A stretch of 64,000 nucleotides of DNA from Pelagomonas calceolata (Eukaryota; Sar; Pelagophyceae; Pelagomonadales; Pelagomonadaceae), in NCBI GenBank assembly GCA_918797485.1, contig CAKKNE010000006.1, forward strand, positions 124,001-188,000, in the 5' to 3' direction. This document shows, piece by piece, positions 48,408 to 57,800 of this stretch. The notes beneath the pieces were generated by a model that saw nothing but the letters and a program-made list of their open reading frames with translations, was not told where the DNA came from and did no database searches. Every line of letters starts with the position of its first letter. Positions within the stretch are counted from its first letter, which is position 1. A program made the translations under genes and the position numbers.

Positions 48408-49325
48408 CTACTCATCGCTAAAAAGCCAATCGGCCAGATCATCAGAGTCGCTGCGGCGGCGGCGGGCGGGCTTCTTGGCGCGGGGCTTCTTGGCCCGGGA
48501 AGGCTTCTTGGCGGCGGGCTTGGCGGATCGCGCCCTCGGCTTTGCCGCCGCGGGCGGACCCGCGGCGGCCGGCCCGGGCCGGGGCGGCGGGAGGTGCCGG
48601 GTGGTCCTGGCGACGTAGCGCGCGACGAGCACGGGCTTCGTCCCGTCGTACGGCTGGCCGAGCTCCACGAGCTTGATCCGGAGCTGGTCGACCGTGAGCT
48701 TCTTGGCCGCCCGCGTGGCGGCGGCGCGGCGCTCCTCGCCGAACGGGTCGTGCCGGTTCAAATTCTCCTCGGCCCGCGCCAGGAGTCGCGCTGTCGCCTC
48801 CCGTGACGCCTCGAGCACAAGCGCATGAAGTTCGTCGTGCTCTTGGTCGTGGAGCACGACCAGGGCGTTCTGCACGTACGTCCGCACGCGCTCCTTCTCG
48901 TCGGACGCGCAACCCTCTAGCAGCTGTTCTAGTCCGTCGGGACCATCGTAATCCCCTAGCTCGTCGATGGTGACTTGTGCCGCCTCCGACGCGAGGAAGA
49001 AAGGACTTGGCGTGTGCGTGACGTAATCAATGCTCAGGCGCGCCCCCATCCTGCTCAGCTCACCGAGCGTCGTCGCGCGCGAGATAAGTAACGGGGGGTC
49101 TTGGCGTAACAAATGTCGCCGAAAAAAATCGGCTTGGGGGTCTCGTTGGTCTTCGTCCAACCCGGTGATCTGGTCTCGCATCTGCCGTTGTATCTCTCCA
49201 GACAACGTGGGTCTGTCCTCGCTCTGGAGGATTCTCCAGTAAACGTCGCGGACCGATCGCGGCGGCGGCGCGATCCGCGTCTGTGCGGGCGGCGGCGGCG
49301 CGTCTTGCGACGTACTTTGGCCCAT
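48408..49325 (-). CDS. SAP-domain protein with basic histone-H1-like tail
   Basis: 305 aa from M-G-Q-S-T-S-Q-D. A Pro-rich start and a helical domain of about 160 residues are followed at about 225-255 by L-T-V-D-Q-L-R-I-K-L-V-E-L-G-Q-P-Y-D-G-T, K-P-V-L-V-A-R-Y-V, a good SAP motif (helix, Gly turn, helix, with G-T-K in place of G-x-K), which binds AT-rich DNA. The tail (K-P-A-A-K-K-P-S-R-A-K-K-P-R-A-K-K) resembles histone H1 C-termini and ends in an acidic D-S-D-D-L-A-D-W-L-F-S-D-E. The N-terminal G-Q-S-T-S fits an N-myristoylation signal, which is unexpected for a nuclear DNA binder. It may be chromatin-associated; the exact role is unknown. Confidence 0.65.
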   Translation of the reverse strand: MGQSTSQDAPPPPAQTRIAPPPRSVRDVYWRILQSEDRPTLSGEIQRQMRDQITGLDEDQRDPQADFFRRHLLRQDPPLLISRATTLGELSRMGARLSIDYVTHTPSPFFLASEAAQVTIDELGDYDGPDGLEQLLEGCASDEKERVRTYVQNALVVLHDQEHDELHALVLEASREATARLLARAEENLNRHDPFGEERRAAATRAAKKLTVDQLRIKLVELGQPYDGTKPVLVARYVARTTRHLPPPRPGPAAAGPPAAAKPRARSAKPAAKKPSRAKKPRAKKPARRRRSDSDDLADWLFSDE

Positions 49326-49513
49326 GTCTCTCTTTGTGGAGCGCTTTGCCTCCCTGTGCCTCCTGCCCAGTGTATAGTTTCTACGGCTTGGAAGGGTAGT
49401 ACGTTCCAACACGTGGTGCGCTGCGCTGCGCTGCTTGCGTGAGGCTACGAAAGCACCTTGGCGGTGTCTGCGTTGCCACTAGCCGCACAGATGGCCAAGG
49501 CGCCTCGGTGGCC

Positions 49514-49536
49514 GCTAGCGGTTGTAACATACTAGC
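49514..49536 (+). repeat. 24-bp CTAG near-palindrome, copy 13
   Basis: GCTAGCGGTTGTAACATACT AGC, between the divergent starts at 49325 and 49662. Confidence 0.8.
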
Positions 49537-49661
49537 AACTCGAAGCCGGGGCAGTTTTTGCCTGCTTTTTTGACCGAATTATTGGCTATTGGTCGCCGGA
49601 AAGTTGCTGCTGCCGCAACTTGAGGACTGCCAGCTTTGCTGCGAGCTTTTGGCCACAAACA

Positions 49662-50795
49662 ATGGACCCACCGCTGCCACCGGGCTGGTCCGCTGCCCGC
49701 GACCCCGCGAGCGGTCGCACTTATTACTACGAGCATAGCACACGACGAACAGCATGGTCACGGCCAGCGCCGGCTGCCTCGGAGGAGGCGGAGGAGCTGC
49801 CGCCTGGCGTCGAGAGATCAGCGGGCCCGGCAGCGCTACCGCGGCCCGCCCCGGCCTCTTCCGCCGCCGCCGCGCCACGCGCTGCCGCGCCGCATACTGT
49901 CGCCAGGCCAGACGCGGCGGCCGAACCCGTCGCGGAGACGCGCGCCGCAGCGCCAACACGCAAGCACCGCCTCAACACGGCCTGCACCTTCGTCATCGCA
50001 CCGGGCGCCAGCGGCGCGAACTTCTGCTACGAGTTGACGGAGTGCCTGCGTCGATTGGGACACGCCACGGAAGTCGAGAGATGGCACGGGGCCTACTCGA
50101 AGGACATAAAGCGGAACGCGGACCGGCTCGAGCGTTTTGCTAAAGAGGCTGCGGCGGCGTCGGGTGAGGGGTGCCGCGTACTGCTCGTGGGCGACGGCTA
50201 CGGCGGGAGAGTCGTCGCCCACCTGCTCGCGCGCTGGGCCGCCGGCGAGCCGCCGCCCGCGAACGTCTTCGCGGACGCGGCGCTGCTCGTCGGCTACCAG
50301 CTCTACGGCGCGGCGCCGCCGCGCAATAGCGGCGACGACCGCCTCGCGTTGCTGCAGGCCCTGCCGGCGTCCACGCGGCTGCTCTTCGTGAGCGGCGAGA
50401 AGGACGAGTTCCTCGACCGGACGAAGGGCGGCACGGCCTGGCGCGACGTCGGAGCGGCGCGCGGCGTCGCGGCGCTGCGCGCGGCGGCGGCGGATTTGCC
50501 CTGCGCGGCGCACGCCACCGTGGTCGGCATTGAGAACACGGGCCAGCAGCCGCTGCGCGCGGGCCGCAAGCGCACGGAGCCGGCGAAGGCGCTCGTGCTG
50601 CGGGCCCTCGCCCCATTCGTCGACGCGTTGGCCGGCGTCGTCGACGACGACCGGCGCTTGAAGCGCCTGCGCGCCGACCCCGACGACGCCCTCGCGCGCG
50701 CCGACGACGACGAGGCGGCCGACGGCCTCACGCGCGCCCACGACCTTGAGGCGGTCGCCGAGGGCGAGAAACGCGGTGCGTATGGGTACAACTAG
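49662..50795 (+). CDS. WW domain plus alpha/beta-hydrolase fold without nucleophile
   Basis: 377 aa from M-D-P-P-L-P-P-G-W. A textbook WW domain occupies 3-36 (L-P-P-G-W-S-A-A-R-D ... Y-Y-Y-E-H-S-T-R-R-T-A-W-S-R-P), which binds Pro-rich ligands. After an Ala/Pro linker comes a hydrolase fold of the KANSL3/TEX30 type: F-V-I-A-P-G-A-S-G-A-N (110-120), a long helix, then V-L-L-V-G-D-G-Y-G-G-R-V-V-A (173-186), and L-F-V-S-G-E-K-D-E-F-L near the acid. The nucleophile elbow G-x-S-x-G reads G-D-G-Y-G, so the serine is replaced by glycine and catalysis is unlikely. A scaffold role is inferred. The last ~60 residues are acidic. Confidence 0.7.
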   Translation: MDPPLPPGWSAARDPASGRTYYYEHSTRRTAWSRPAPAASEEAEELPPGVERSAGPAALPRPAPASSAAAAPRAAAPHTVARPDAAAEPVAETRAAAPTRKHRLNTACTFVIAPGASGANFCYELTECLRRLGHATEVERWHGAYSKDIKRNADRLERFAKEAAAASGEGCRVLLVGDGYGGRVVAHLLARWAAGEPPPANVFADAALLVGYQLYGAAPPRNSGDDRLALLQALPASTRLLFVSGEKDEFLDRTKGGTAWRDVGAARGVAALRAAAADLPCAAHATVVGIENTGQQPLRAGRKRTEPAKALVLRALAPFVDALAGVVDDDRRLKRLRADPDDALARADDDEAADGLTRAHDLEAVAEGEKRGAYGYN

Positions 50796-50841
50796 CTAAG
50801 ATTTTGATGTGAAATCACGGGTGTCAGCAAGCCGTCTCCTT

Positions 50842-50865
50842 GCTAGTGTCTTACAGGCCGCTAGC
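50842..50865 (-). repeat. 24-bp CTAG near-palindrome, copy 14 (reference copy)
   Basis: GCTAGTGTCTTACAGGCCGC TAGC, 47 bp after the stop of the WW/hydrolase gene; the terminal GCTAG/CTAGC pair is perfectly inverted. Confidence 0.85.
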
Positions 50866-51061
50866 ATCGAGAAGGTATTTCCATCTTGAAAGTCAGCATC
50901 CGCGAGGTTTCCGAGCTTGGGGGTGGAAGGTGGTCAGTATCATTATTAAACAATTGCGTGGCATCGATTGAGATAGCACACGAGCCCTTTGCGCGTACAG
51001 ATAACTCACCCAAAGTTGGACCTAGCCCTTTAGCAAATCCAGCGCTCGCTCGCGGTGCATC

Positions 51062-52676
51062 ATGACGCGCGACATCAAGTACTTAGTGCTCGCCCTCGCC
51101 ATGGCCGCGACGGCCGGCGCAATCGCGCCGCCATCCTTGCGCGGCGTCAAGGACGCCTCGGGCGCCGAGACCGTCGGCGACACGTTCGAGATGTCGCTGG
51201 CCAAGGCGGTCGACACGACGCCGAAGCTACGTGGCGCCGCTGAGAACGACGCTGCTCACAGGCGGGTTGGTCGCGGCCTAGACTTTGGTTACCGAGCCCG
51301 CGAATGCCCGGAGCTCGACGTGCCGGACGAGTGCCCGGGCGACGCGACGGGCCTGAGAAGGTGCGACGAGGTGCTCTCGCCGCTGGAGGTTTACTGCGTC
51401 GGGGACGCGTCGACCTGCTCGGATCCGCGTCTATAGGAGCTCCCTTCGCCACGCCATCGTAAAATGCGAGGCCCGCGCAGGCCCAGACATGCCGGCGAGC
51501 GACTGCCTCGCGCATTTTGGCGGAGACGGCGGCCGTCGGCGCCTAGATGCGACTAGCCCGGCGCCCACGCCTGCGCCTCTCTATGTCTTTGCGGTGCGGC
51601 AGCCGACGCCCGCGCCGACGCCGGCCGAGCCCACCGCCAAGCCGACGGGCGATCCGACGCACAAGCCCACGGCCGCGCCTGCGGCCGCGCCTGCGGTCGA
51701 GCCGACGGCCGAGCCCACGGCCGCGCCTACGACGGCCGAGCCGACGGCAGCGCCTACGACGGCCGAGCCGACGGCGAAGCCGACGGCGGAGTCTACGGCC
51801 GGGCCGACGGGTCAGCCGACCGCGTCGACGCCAGGCCCGACGCCCGCGCCGACGCCGGAGGGCACATTCTCGTATGGCTACTCTCTCTCGTATGGATACC
51901 AGACGGACGCGCCAACGCCCGTCAGCTATTGCCACGGGACGGAGTACGCTGACCCTCAGTCGTGCGGCGACGCACCGTTCCCTGCGTGCGAAGGCTACCA
52001 GACAAGTTCGGGGTACGGCATGGGCTACCCCTGCGTGCCGGGCCCCGAGGGCAGCGACGAATGCACGGCCTCCTCGGACCCGTGCACGTTGCCTACGACC
52101 GCCCCGACGCTCTCGAAGGCGCCGACGGCCACGCCGGCGCCGACGGCGGCCCCGACGCCCGTGTGCGTGTACCCCGAAGACCAGAGGCGACTGGAGTCCG
52201 GGAGCGACGAGCGCCTGGGAGGTCGCGCCGAGTTCCTCGGTCCGGCGCCGGATTACTCGCGAATCGTCAACGGTGGCGATGCCATCCAGGGCAATCAACC
52301 GTGGATGGTGGCGCTCTTAAGAACTGGCCCCGGGCTTAAAGATGGCACTGGTAGCTACTACGATAGGCATTACTGCGGCGGCACCTTGATCCATCATTCG
52401 TGGGTCCTGACGGCGGCCCACTGTATTGTGACTCCTCACAGCACCAAAATGTTCCCCACTACGGTCGTCGTCGGCGCGTACGACCTTACCGATTGGCAAA
52501 ACGAGGGAGACACAGAAATTCCAGCGCCGGAAGAGAGAGTAGTGAACGACGTGCTGATCCACGAGAAGTACTACGAAAACCCAAAGTTGACCGACGGGAG
52601 TCAAGATCCCGACGCTGACGGCTCCAGTTCCACTTCCAGCTTTCCTTCTTCTTGTCCAACACCGCCACCTTTGTAG
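51062..52676 (+). CDS. Secreted Thr/Pro-rich protein with truncated trypsin-like domain
   Basis: Two open stretches, 51062-51436 and 51489-52676, probably exons of one gene joined by a short intron; the junction is not resolved (GCCCGCGCAG near 51480 is a likely acceptor). Part 1 has a signal peptide (Y-L-V-L-A-L-A-M-A-A-T-A-G-A) and a Cys-rich region. Part 2 has a mucin-like stalk of P-T-A-E-P-T-A-A-P-T-T repeats, another Cys-rich segment, then the start of a chymotrypsin-fold protease: R-I-V-N-G-G-D-A-I-Q-G-N-Q-P-W-M-V-A-L, C-G-G-T-L-I-H-H-S-W-V-L-T-A-A-H-C with the catalytic His. The frame ends (F-P-S-S-C-P-T-P-P-P-L) before the catalytic Asp and Ser, and I find no continuation downstream. 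It is a truncated or inactive S1 protease, or one with an unseen downstream exon. Confidence 0.6.
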
Positions 52677-52899
52677 CACATACTTTACACGTCGGCGTGT
52701 CGAGGAGGCAATAGAGTCGTTGACTACGACCCATAATCTTCGGCACCGACACAAACGCCCCCGCCCGACCCAAGGTCGCGCGGGCCCGCGCCGTACGCGG
52801 CCGTCATCCCTTGTCTGCTCCCCGTCGCAACGGTCTCGGACGCGCTAGCCTAAGAGACCTCTCGCTCGTAAATGAAACAGTCCTTAAGCGCCCGAAAAC
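52677..52899. other. Spacer after the trypsin-like gene
   Basis: About 220 bp in which no remaining S1 protease motif (catalytic Asp or G-D-S-G-G) could be read in any frame. Confidence 0.5.
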
Positions 52900-54147
52900 C
52901 TAGGCCGTGTAGAACGCGAAGTCCGTCGAGGCCTTGTTCACGTGCTTCTTGTACGCCGCGTCCAAATCTTTGGGCAGGACGACGTAGCGGTTCTCGCGCA
53001 CCGCATGTAAACCGGCCTCGTTCGCGATGGCCGAACAGTCCGCCGCCGAGACGCGCTCCGGCCGGTTCACGTAGTCCTCGAGGTCTACACTGTCCGCGAG
53101 GTTCATGTTCGCCGTGCATGCCTGCAGCACCAGGCGCTTCTGCCTTCGATCCGGCGGCGGGAACTCGATCTTCCGGTCCAACCGCCCCGGTCGGAGCAGT
53201 GCGGGATCCAAGGTATCCGCCCTATTGGTGGCCATGATCACTTTCACGTTCGTCGCTTGATCAAACCCGTCCATCTGGTTTAGTAATTCAAGCAAGATGC
53301 GCTGGACCTCCCGATCCGCGCCCGTCTGCGCGTCGAAGCGTTTGGTAGCGATCGCGTCGATCTCATCAATAAAAACGATGGCCGGCGCGTTCTCCCGCGC
53401 TAATCTAAAGACGTCGCGGACCATGCGCGGCCCCTCGCCCAGGTACTTCTGGACGAACTCGCTACCGACCACCGATATAAATGATGCTGTCGTGGAGTTC
53501 GCCACTGCTTTCGCCATCATCGTCTTCCCGGTTCCGGGCGGCCCGTACATGAGCACGCCTCGCGGCGGATCGATGCCGATCTGCCTATACAACTCGAACT
53601 GCGTCAAAGGCAATTCGACGGCCTCGCGCATCTCCTGCTTCTGCACGTCGAGGCCGCCGATGTCCTTGTAGGACACTTTCGGTTTTTCCAGCATGAGTTG
53701 TACGGTAGAATCGGACTCGGGCGGCAACACGTCTACCACACTATGCGAGTGTCTATGCAAAGCTACAGAGGAATTCGGCTTGAGCTTTTCTCTGTCTAGA
53801 GTGGATAGTACTCGTACATAATAAACGGACCCAGCAGTAGAAGAAGCAATACTATAGGTCCCGTCGACCATCTCGTTGAACTGGCCGATGACCAATGGTA
53901 CAGATTGGATCCTTGCTACTTCCTCTTTGGCCCTTATAAGTTCTCTTTTGAGGTTCTTGATCTCGTCCTTGACGTAGCGCTCCTGCACATCTAGGAACGC
54001 TAATTCGCCCTCCTTCTGCTTGAACAACGCATATAAATCACCTTCTGGTATTGCTGATTTAGGTTGGGGCATGAGCTCCTCGTCCTTGGGCCGCGGCTCC
54101 TTGACGTCGACGTCCATGGCGGCGGGGGCGGTCGCGGCGGCGGCCAT
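52900..54147 (-). CDS. RPT3: 26S proteasome ATPase subunit RPT3 (PSMC4)
   Basis: 415 aa. A coiled coil ([19 protein letters not shown]) and the OB ring segment ([25 protein letters not shown]) match RPT3 rather than the other five ATPases. The AAA module has Walker A G-P-P-G-T-G-K-T, Walker [11 protein letters not shown], pore loop F-V-Q-K-Y-L-G-E-G, arginine fingers in [10 protein letters not shown], and the RPT3 subunit signature [14 protein letters not shown]. The C-terminus F-A-F-Y-T-A resembles the Hb-Y-x tail that docks on the alpha ring, where RPT3 usually ends F-Y-K. It unfolds substrates for the 20S core. Confidence 0.95.
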   Translation of the reverse strand: MAAAATAPAAMDVDVKEPRPKDEELMPQPKSAIPEGDLYALFKQKEGELAFLDVQERYVKDEIKNLKRELIRAKEEVARIQSVPLVIGQFNEMVDGTYSIASSTAGSVYYVRVLSTLDREKLKPNSSVALHRHSHSVVDVLPPESDSTVQLMLEKPKVSYKDIGGLDVQKQEMREAVELPLTQFELYRQIGIDPPRGVLMYGPPGTGKTMMAKAVANSTTASFISVVGSEFVQKYLGEGPRMVRDVFRLARENAPAIVFIDEIDAIATKRFDAQTGADREVQRILLELLNQMDGFDQATNVKVIMATNRADTLDPALLRPGRLDRKIEFPPPDRRQKRLVLQACTANMNLADSVDLEDYVNRPERVSAADCSAIANEAGLHAVRENRYVVLPKDLDAAYKKHVNKASTDFAFYTA

Positions 54148-54800
54148 TTTTTTGGTTTTTTGCTCTGATCCGCGCGCGCGCTCGCGGCGGCTCAGGCGGC
54201 GCGCGTCGGCGGCGCTCGCGGGCGCAGCGACCTCGACTGAGCTTGCTGGCCTGGTGCGCGGCGCGGCTCAGCGCGGTTTTACAGACGCGAGCGCTGGGGG
54301 CGCGCGGCGACTTTAAGCAGTCCTACGGGTTCCGCGGCGGCACAGCGGTGGCGCAGGAGCCAAAAGAGCGGACTTGGTCCAAGCGGACGAAACCCGCACG
54401 AAAAAGCTAAACGCGTCTTCCCGCGAAGCAGCCCGTCCCCCGGCACGGGTCTCCGGTATTACACGGGACTGAGACGACTCTGCAACCTCCCTCATTTTCG
54501 GGGGCTGACCAACCTCGATCGACGAGGTGGATGCGTGGGCCATCGACTGGTGTTGAGTAACGTGCAACGCCGAGTCGAGCAGCGTACCGTATCTCTGAGA
54601 AGCGTTCGCACGCGCAGCAACAGCTTCGCTGCGTGCGCCTGACGCTCACGAAGCTGCATCGCCTCATTTCTAGATCCAGGGCAGCGACGCCGCCGCTGCG
54701 CGCGCAGCACTGAAACAGAGGGGCCCGCGGGGCGACCTCTCGTGCGAGGCGATCAGCTAACCTGCGACACGAATCGGAAGAGGCCGCTGAAATAGCTCCG
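54148..54800. promoter_or_regulatory. Divergent promoter interval, RPT3 / glucan synthase
   Basis: About 650 bp without a recognised gene or motif. Confidence 0.4.
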
Positions 54801-57800
54801 ATGTCACTCCTCACGACGTTACTCGCGAACGCGGAGGCCTTGGCCTTACTAGCCACGGCCGCCGCCGTCGCGACAGCCGACGGCAGCAGCATCTTAGGCG
54901 CGTCGCTCTTCGGCAGTCTCTGCGTGGCGGCTATAAGACCAACCTACGGCGACGCCTCTGATGTGTACGCGACGGTCGGAGTCATTGTGTGCGCCGTCGG
55001 CGCGTTGAGCGGCGGCGCCGTCGCGGCGCTCGCGCCGCAGAAGGTGACGGCCGTGTCGGCCGCGGGCCTCGTCGCGTTGCCACTAGCTCTACTCCTCGAG
55101 AAGCACGGCAAGTGCCCCGACAGCGGCATCGCGCCGGACGCCTCCGGTTCTGTACTAGGCGCCTTGCTCATTACCATTTTATGTGGCGTGGCTTTGTACC
55201 TGGCGGAGAGAGATCCGAGACGGGACGCCCAGGTGAAGAGGGTGGCGCACGCCCTAGGAGCGGGCTGGTTCGCGGCTCTAGCACTAGATGTCTCCTTGGC
55301 GAACGGCGCGGCGTTGTGGGTCCACGCCGTGGCCGTTGCGAGACCAGGAGACGTCCCCGGGCCGGACTTCGTGAAATATACCTTCAATGAACTTTGGGCC
55401 TGTTTGGTCTGGGCGGGCATCTCATCCATTGTGTATGCGCTGCGGCCCGCCACCAATAGGATCGGCTCATTACGAGCGGCGGCGATGCCGCGGTCTTCCG
55501 ACGTGCGGAGGGACGACGGCCGCGCGTCCGACGCGGCGACGCACCAGCTCCACCTCGTCGCCGCGCGGACGCAACACTTCAACCTCTTCGACCCGCTGAA
55601 GCTGCCGCCCGCCCTCAAACGCTTCTCGTCGAAGACCTTCGCGTCGGCGGAAGCGCTGGGCAACTTCTTCGGGCTGCAGGACGACAACGTCCGGAGCCAG
55701 GTGCGTACTCGGCGTCCTTATTTTTCGCGTCGACGGCGTCGCGTCGACGGCGTCGCGTCGATGACGTTGTGACGCCATCGTGCCGTCAGGGCGCGCGCGC
55801 GCAAGATAGAGAGAGAGCACGCCAAGACGCCGGAGCGCTGCACCATCGTGCCGTCGGGACGCGAGCACACGACAACAAAAATCAACGCAGGCCGAGCACG
55901 CCCTGATGCTCTTCGCGAATGCATTAGCAAGGCAAGCGCCCGGCAAATCATCAATCGACGAGGCCGACGAGCAGGCGGCCAAGGCCGTGCACGCGAAGTT
56001 GTTCGAGAACTACCGGCAGTGGTGCTCGTCGCTCGAGGTCGAGCCCCACTTCTCGAAGGAGATCGACGAGTGCGGTGGGGTTTATGGGGACGTGGTGCTC
56101 TGGTTATGTGTGTGGGGCGAGTGCGCGAATCTGAGGCACCTCCCGGAGTGCGTCTGTTACTTGTATCATAGCGCGGCGGGCGAGTGGGCCGCCTGCGAGG
56201 TGCACGAGCGACAGGGTGAAAGAGGGGCGTCGTTGTATCCCGGACATTTTTTGGACACAGTAGTGTCGCCGATATATGATGTGATAGCCCAGCAGATGCG
56301 CCTGAAATGTGATCATATCAGTAAAAAGAATTATGATGATTTCAACGAGTTCTTCTGGTCGAAAGATTGTCTGAGATATCATCGCTCGCCGGTCGCGACG
56401 GAGACGGCCGTGCGGGCCCACAAACGGCGCTCGGATAAAGCGCGGCAAAAGTCCATGCACGAAGGTACCAGCCTCTATGACGACTCGACCTTCCCGCCGC
56501 CCGTCCACAGTGCCTTGTCAGGAGCTCCTAAAACTTATATGGAGGAAAGGACGTGGCTCCACGTGGCCTTCGCCTTCGGTAGGGTCTACGAGTACCACGC
56601 TCTGTGGTTCCAGGTGCTGGCGACGTTTGGCTTTGCGACTTATCTCGTGTGGGACACGGCCTACGCTATGCAAGTCTACTCCGGGTTATTTATTGCCATC
56701 AACTTGTATGCTTTGCTGAATGCGTGTCTCGAGGCGAAGCTACTAGCACCCGCAGCGGACGACGTGCAACGCGGCGCCCTCGCGACGAGGATAGCGGGTA
56801 GATACGCCTGCTTCGTCTACCAGTGCATGTACCTGAGCTGGGCCTTCGACGCGAACGAAGTATTACCGAGGAGTCCCGTGAGAAGTTTGGGTCGGACCAA
56901 TGCCTTTTGGTGGTGGCAGTACGTGTGGCTGTCGCTGATCCCGATGTGCATTTATGTGACCGAGGCTTGCTTACAACTGTGGCCGCGGGCCCTGACGTCG
57001 ATCTACGAGTCTGGTGCGAACAGTGACATCTCGCGGGCGTTGTTAGCGGTCTTCCTCCCTCGCTCCACGAACTACGTGGGCAAGAACGTCCACGAGCCGC
57101 TGGCGATCGCCCGGACCTACCAACTGTACTGGCTCATACTCGTCAGTTGGAAGCTCATTTTTGGCTATCAATTTTTAGTCAAACCGATGGTAGCTCCGAC
57201 GATCCAAATCGTCGACGACTACCTGAACTACCCCCAGATTTCCGGAAGAGGCCTGAAGACGGCTTCTCAGTTAATAGGAAGGTGGGCGCCGCCCTGTTTG
57301 ATCTTCTTAATTGATAGCAGTATATGGTACTCGCTGGCGTCCTCAGCTGTTGGAGTCTACGTGGGCTTCCGGGACAAGCTGGGTATCGTGCGGGACTTCC
57401 CCGCGCTGCGGGATGCGTTCCTGTTATTACCGACGAATTTCTGCGCGAAGCTCGTGCACGGCGTCGCGGAAGAGGGCCTCGCGGACCGGACGCCCGCGTC
57501 CCCGTCTCCCGGCGGTCTGAGATTTGCGCCGGGCGACGACCCTCGAGTACGAGAAAGTACGTCGTGCCTCTACCAGACGGTGTGCGGCGACGACGATCCT
57601 CAAAGACCTTTTAGTCCGAGAAGGTTAGGTGATGCCACCACACCACCTACGTCGTCGTCAGATCTCGCCTCGACGTTGGGAGCGGCCTCGGCCTACGGCG
57701 GCGCCCTGGCGCCGCGCCTCCCGTCCTTCCTGTCGATGGCGGACGCGCTCGACTCGCCCCCGGACACGGCGCGGCGAGGTTTGCTGGACTTGTTGGAACA

